From G965247775 sp965247775 (lineage in GTDB: Bacteria; Chloroflexota; Dehalococcoidia; Bin125), in contig OZ252031.1 of assembly GCA_965247775.1 (NCBI GenBank), forward strand, positions 62,001 through 126,000: DNA of 64,000 bases, written 5' to 3'. This document shows, in pieces, positions 63,471-64,000 of the stretch; position 1 is the stretch's first letter; each line of letters opens with the position of its first letter. Below the pieces are notes generated by a model. That model did no database searches. It was not told the DNA's origin and was given only the letters and a program-made list of their open reading frames with translations. The translations under genes and the position numbers were made by a program.

Positions 63471-63499
63471 AGGCTATCGTCAGCCCCCGACTCCGGCAA
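63471..63499 (-). promoter_or_regulatory. promoter of the acyl-CoA dehydrogenase gene
   Basis: Minus strand: -35 TTGCCG (complement of 63494-63499), 17-bp spacer, -10 TAGCCT (complement of 63471-63476), 41 nt before the ATG at 63429. Confidence 0.55.
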
Positions 63500-63587
63500 C
63501 CCCGAACGCGCCGGCAGCGGGGCCCGGCCGGTGGACGCGCACTTCACGGCGCCGGGCAGAAGCGACGAGCTGGACTAGCATGCGGCC

Positions 63588-64000
63588 GTGTCCGACGCCG
63601 ACGCCGCCCCGATCCCACTCCACGACCTCCACGCCGATCTGCTCGGCCGCCGCGCCGTGGTCTACGGCGCGGCCGGCGAGGTCGGGCGCGCCATCGTCAA
63701 TGCCCTGCGCGCCGCCGGCGCCGAGCTGGGCCTGACGAGTGCCAGCACGGACGGCGCGGCCCTGTTCGCCCTCAAGCGGGCCGCCGCTGGCGTCCCCGCC
63801 CAGGCCGTCGATCTCACCAACCCCAGTAGCGTGCGCGTCGCCACGCGCAAGCTGGCCAAGGAGCTGGGCGGGCTCGACGTCGCCGTCGTCGTGCCTCCCG
63901 CACAGCTCGACCCCCGCGACCTGCTCGCGATCGCCGCCCGCGAGACTGGGCGCGGCGGCGCGGGCGCACTGATCCTGATCGGCCCCCTCCCAGGCGGGGA
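63588..64000 (+). CDS. SDR-family oxidoreductase (partial, runs off the window)
   Basis: GTG start with TAGCAT (63576-63581) ending 6 nt before it. 137 residues visible: Rossmann segment RRAVVYGAAGEVGRAIVNALRAAGAELGL, then AQAVDLTNPSSVRVATRKLAKELGGLDVAVVV, and strand 5 ALILIGP. GAAGEVG is an SDR glycine-rich loop. Catalytic Ser-Tyr-Lys lies beyond the edge. Diverges from the acyl-CoA dehydrogenase, suggesting a role in lipid or acyl metabolism. Confidence 0.75.
   Translation, partial: MSDADAAPIPLHDLHADLLGRRAVVYGAAGEVGRAIVNALRAAGAELGLTSASTDGAALFALKRAAAGVPAQAVDLTNPSSVRVATRKLAKELGGLDVAVVVPPAQLDPRDLLAIAARETGRGGAGALILIGPLPGG

Overview
The window is 64 kb of very GC-rich bacterial chromosome. It is gene-dense on both strands, with no rRNA, tRNA, insertion sequence, prophage or CRISPR array that I could recognise. 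Gene content and style suggest a member of the Chloroflexota: a DUF2851 gene behind an XRE regulator, a phosphatase-like/beta-propeller membrane protein, RodZ-like HTH plus PASTA fused in one protein, a split transketolase, a eukaryote-like (type 2) IleRS under a T-box, and both CIRCE and an HspR-type heat-shock regulator. This assignment is an inference from gene families, not from a marker search.

Layout. 1-2.4 kb: end of an unknown gene, then groES-groEL (minus) behind a promoter with a CIRCE operator. 2.4-7.7 kb: XRE regulator plus DUF2851 (plus), facing tsaD and a phosphatase-like/propeller protein (minus). 7.8-12.7 kb: a hypothetical gene, then moaC, moaA, rdgB, fructose-bisphosphate aldolase and FBPase (minus). 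12.8-15.4 kb: folC-fabF. 15.4-17.4 kb: small SWIM protein, thpR and an amidohydrolase (minus). 17.4-19.3 kb: two-subunit transketolase. 19.3-24.1 kb (minus): small membrane protein, proB, an unknown gene, proA, two unknown acidic proteins and a HAD hydrolase. 24.1-31.5 kb: a YihY/BrkB membrane protein (plus), then ileS with its T-box, a zinc-ribbon protein and murJ (minus). 31.5-35.3 kb: rpsT, a zinc dehydrogenase, the RodZ/PASTA protein and rimO (plus). 35.4-38.1 kb: DUF503, scpB and mtaB (minus). 38.2-40.0 kb: three very small genes and glycerate kinase. 40.0-42.9 kb: metallopeptidase and a class B penicillin-binding protein (minus). 43.0-46.3 kb: two exported proteins flanking a DsbA/FrnE-type oxidoreductase and a gene remnant. 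46.4-51.0 kb: dnaJ-hspR-clp (minus) and hsp20 (plus). 51-58 kb: a 2H-phosphoesterase-like protein, a possibly frameshifted lipoprotein, a cytidylate-kinase-like protein, rimI and an asymmetric ABC exporter pair. 58-64 kb: ruvB, yqeK, HIT, exported proteins, an acyl-CoA dehydrogenase and the start of an SDR.

The most notable find is at 44,333-45,082. A DsbA/FrnE-type gene has an in-frame TGA exactly where the first cysteine of the CPWC active site belongs. A perfect hairpin follows 26 nt later, with a GG-starting apical loop 34 nt after the TGA, as expected for a bacterial SECIS. I read it as a selenoprotein (UPWC). Conventional gene calling would truncate it.

A second window-wide pattern concerns starts. 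At least twelve genes have a TAnnnT-like -10 hexamer ending only 6-8 nt before the start codon, which implies widespread leaderless mRNAs. Other genes keep clear Shine-Dalgarno sequences. Several start codons below were chosen on these two signals.
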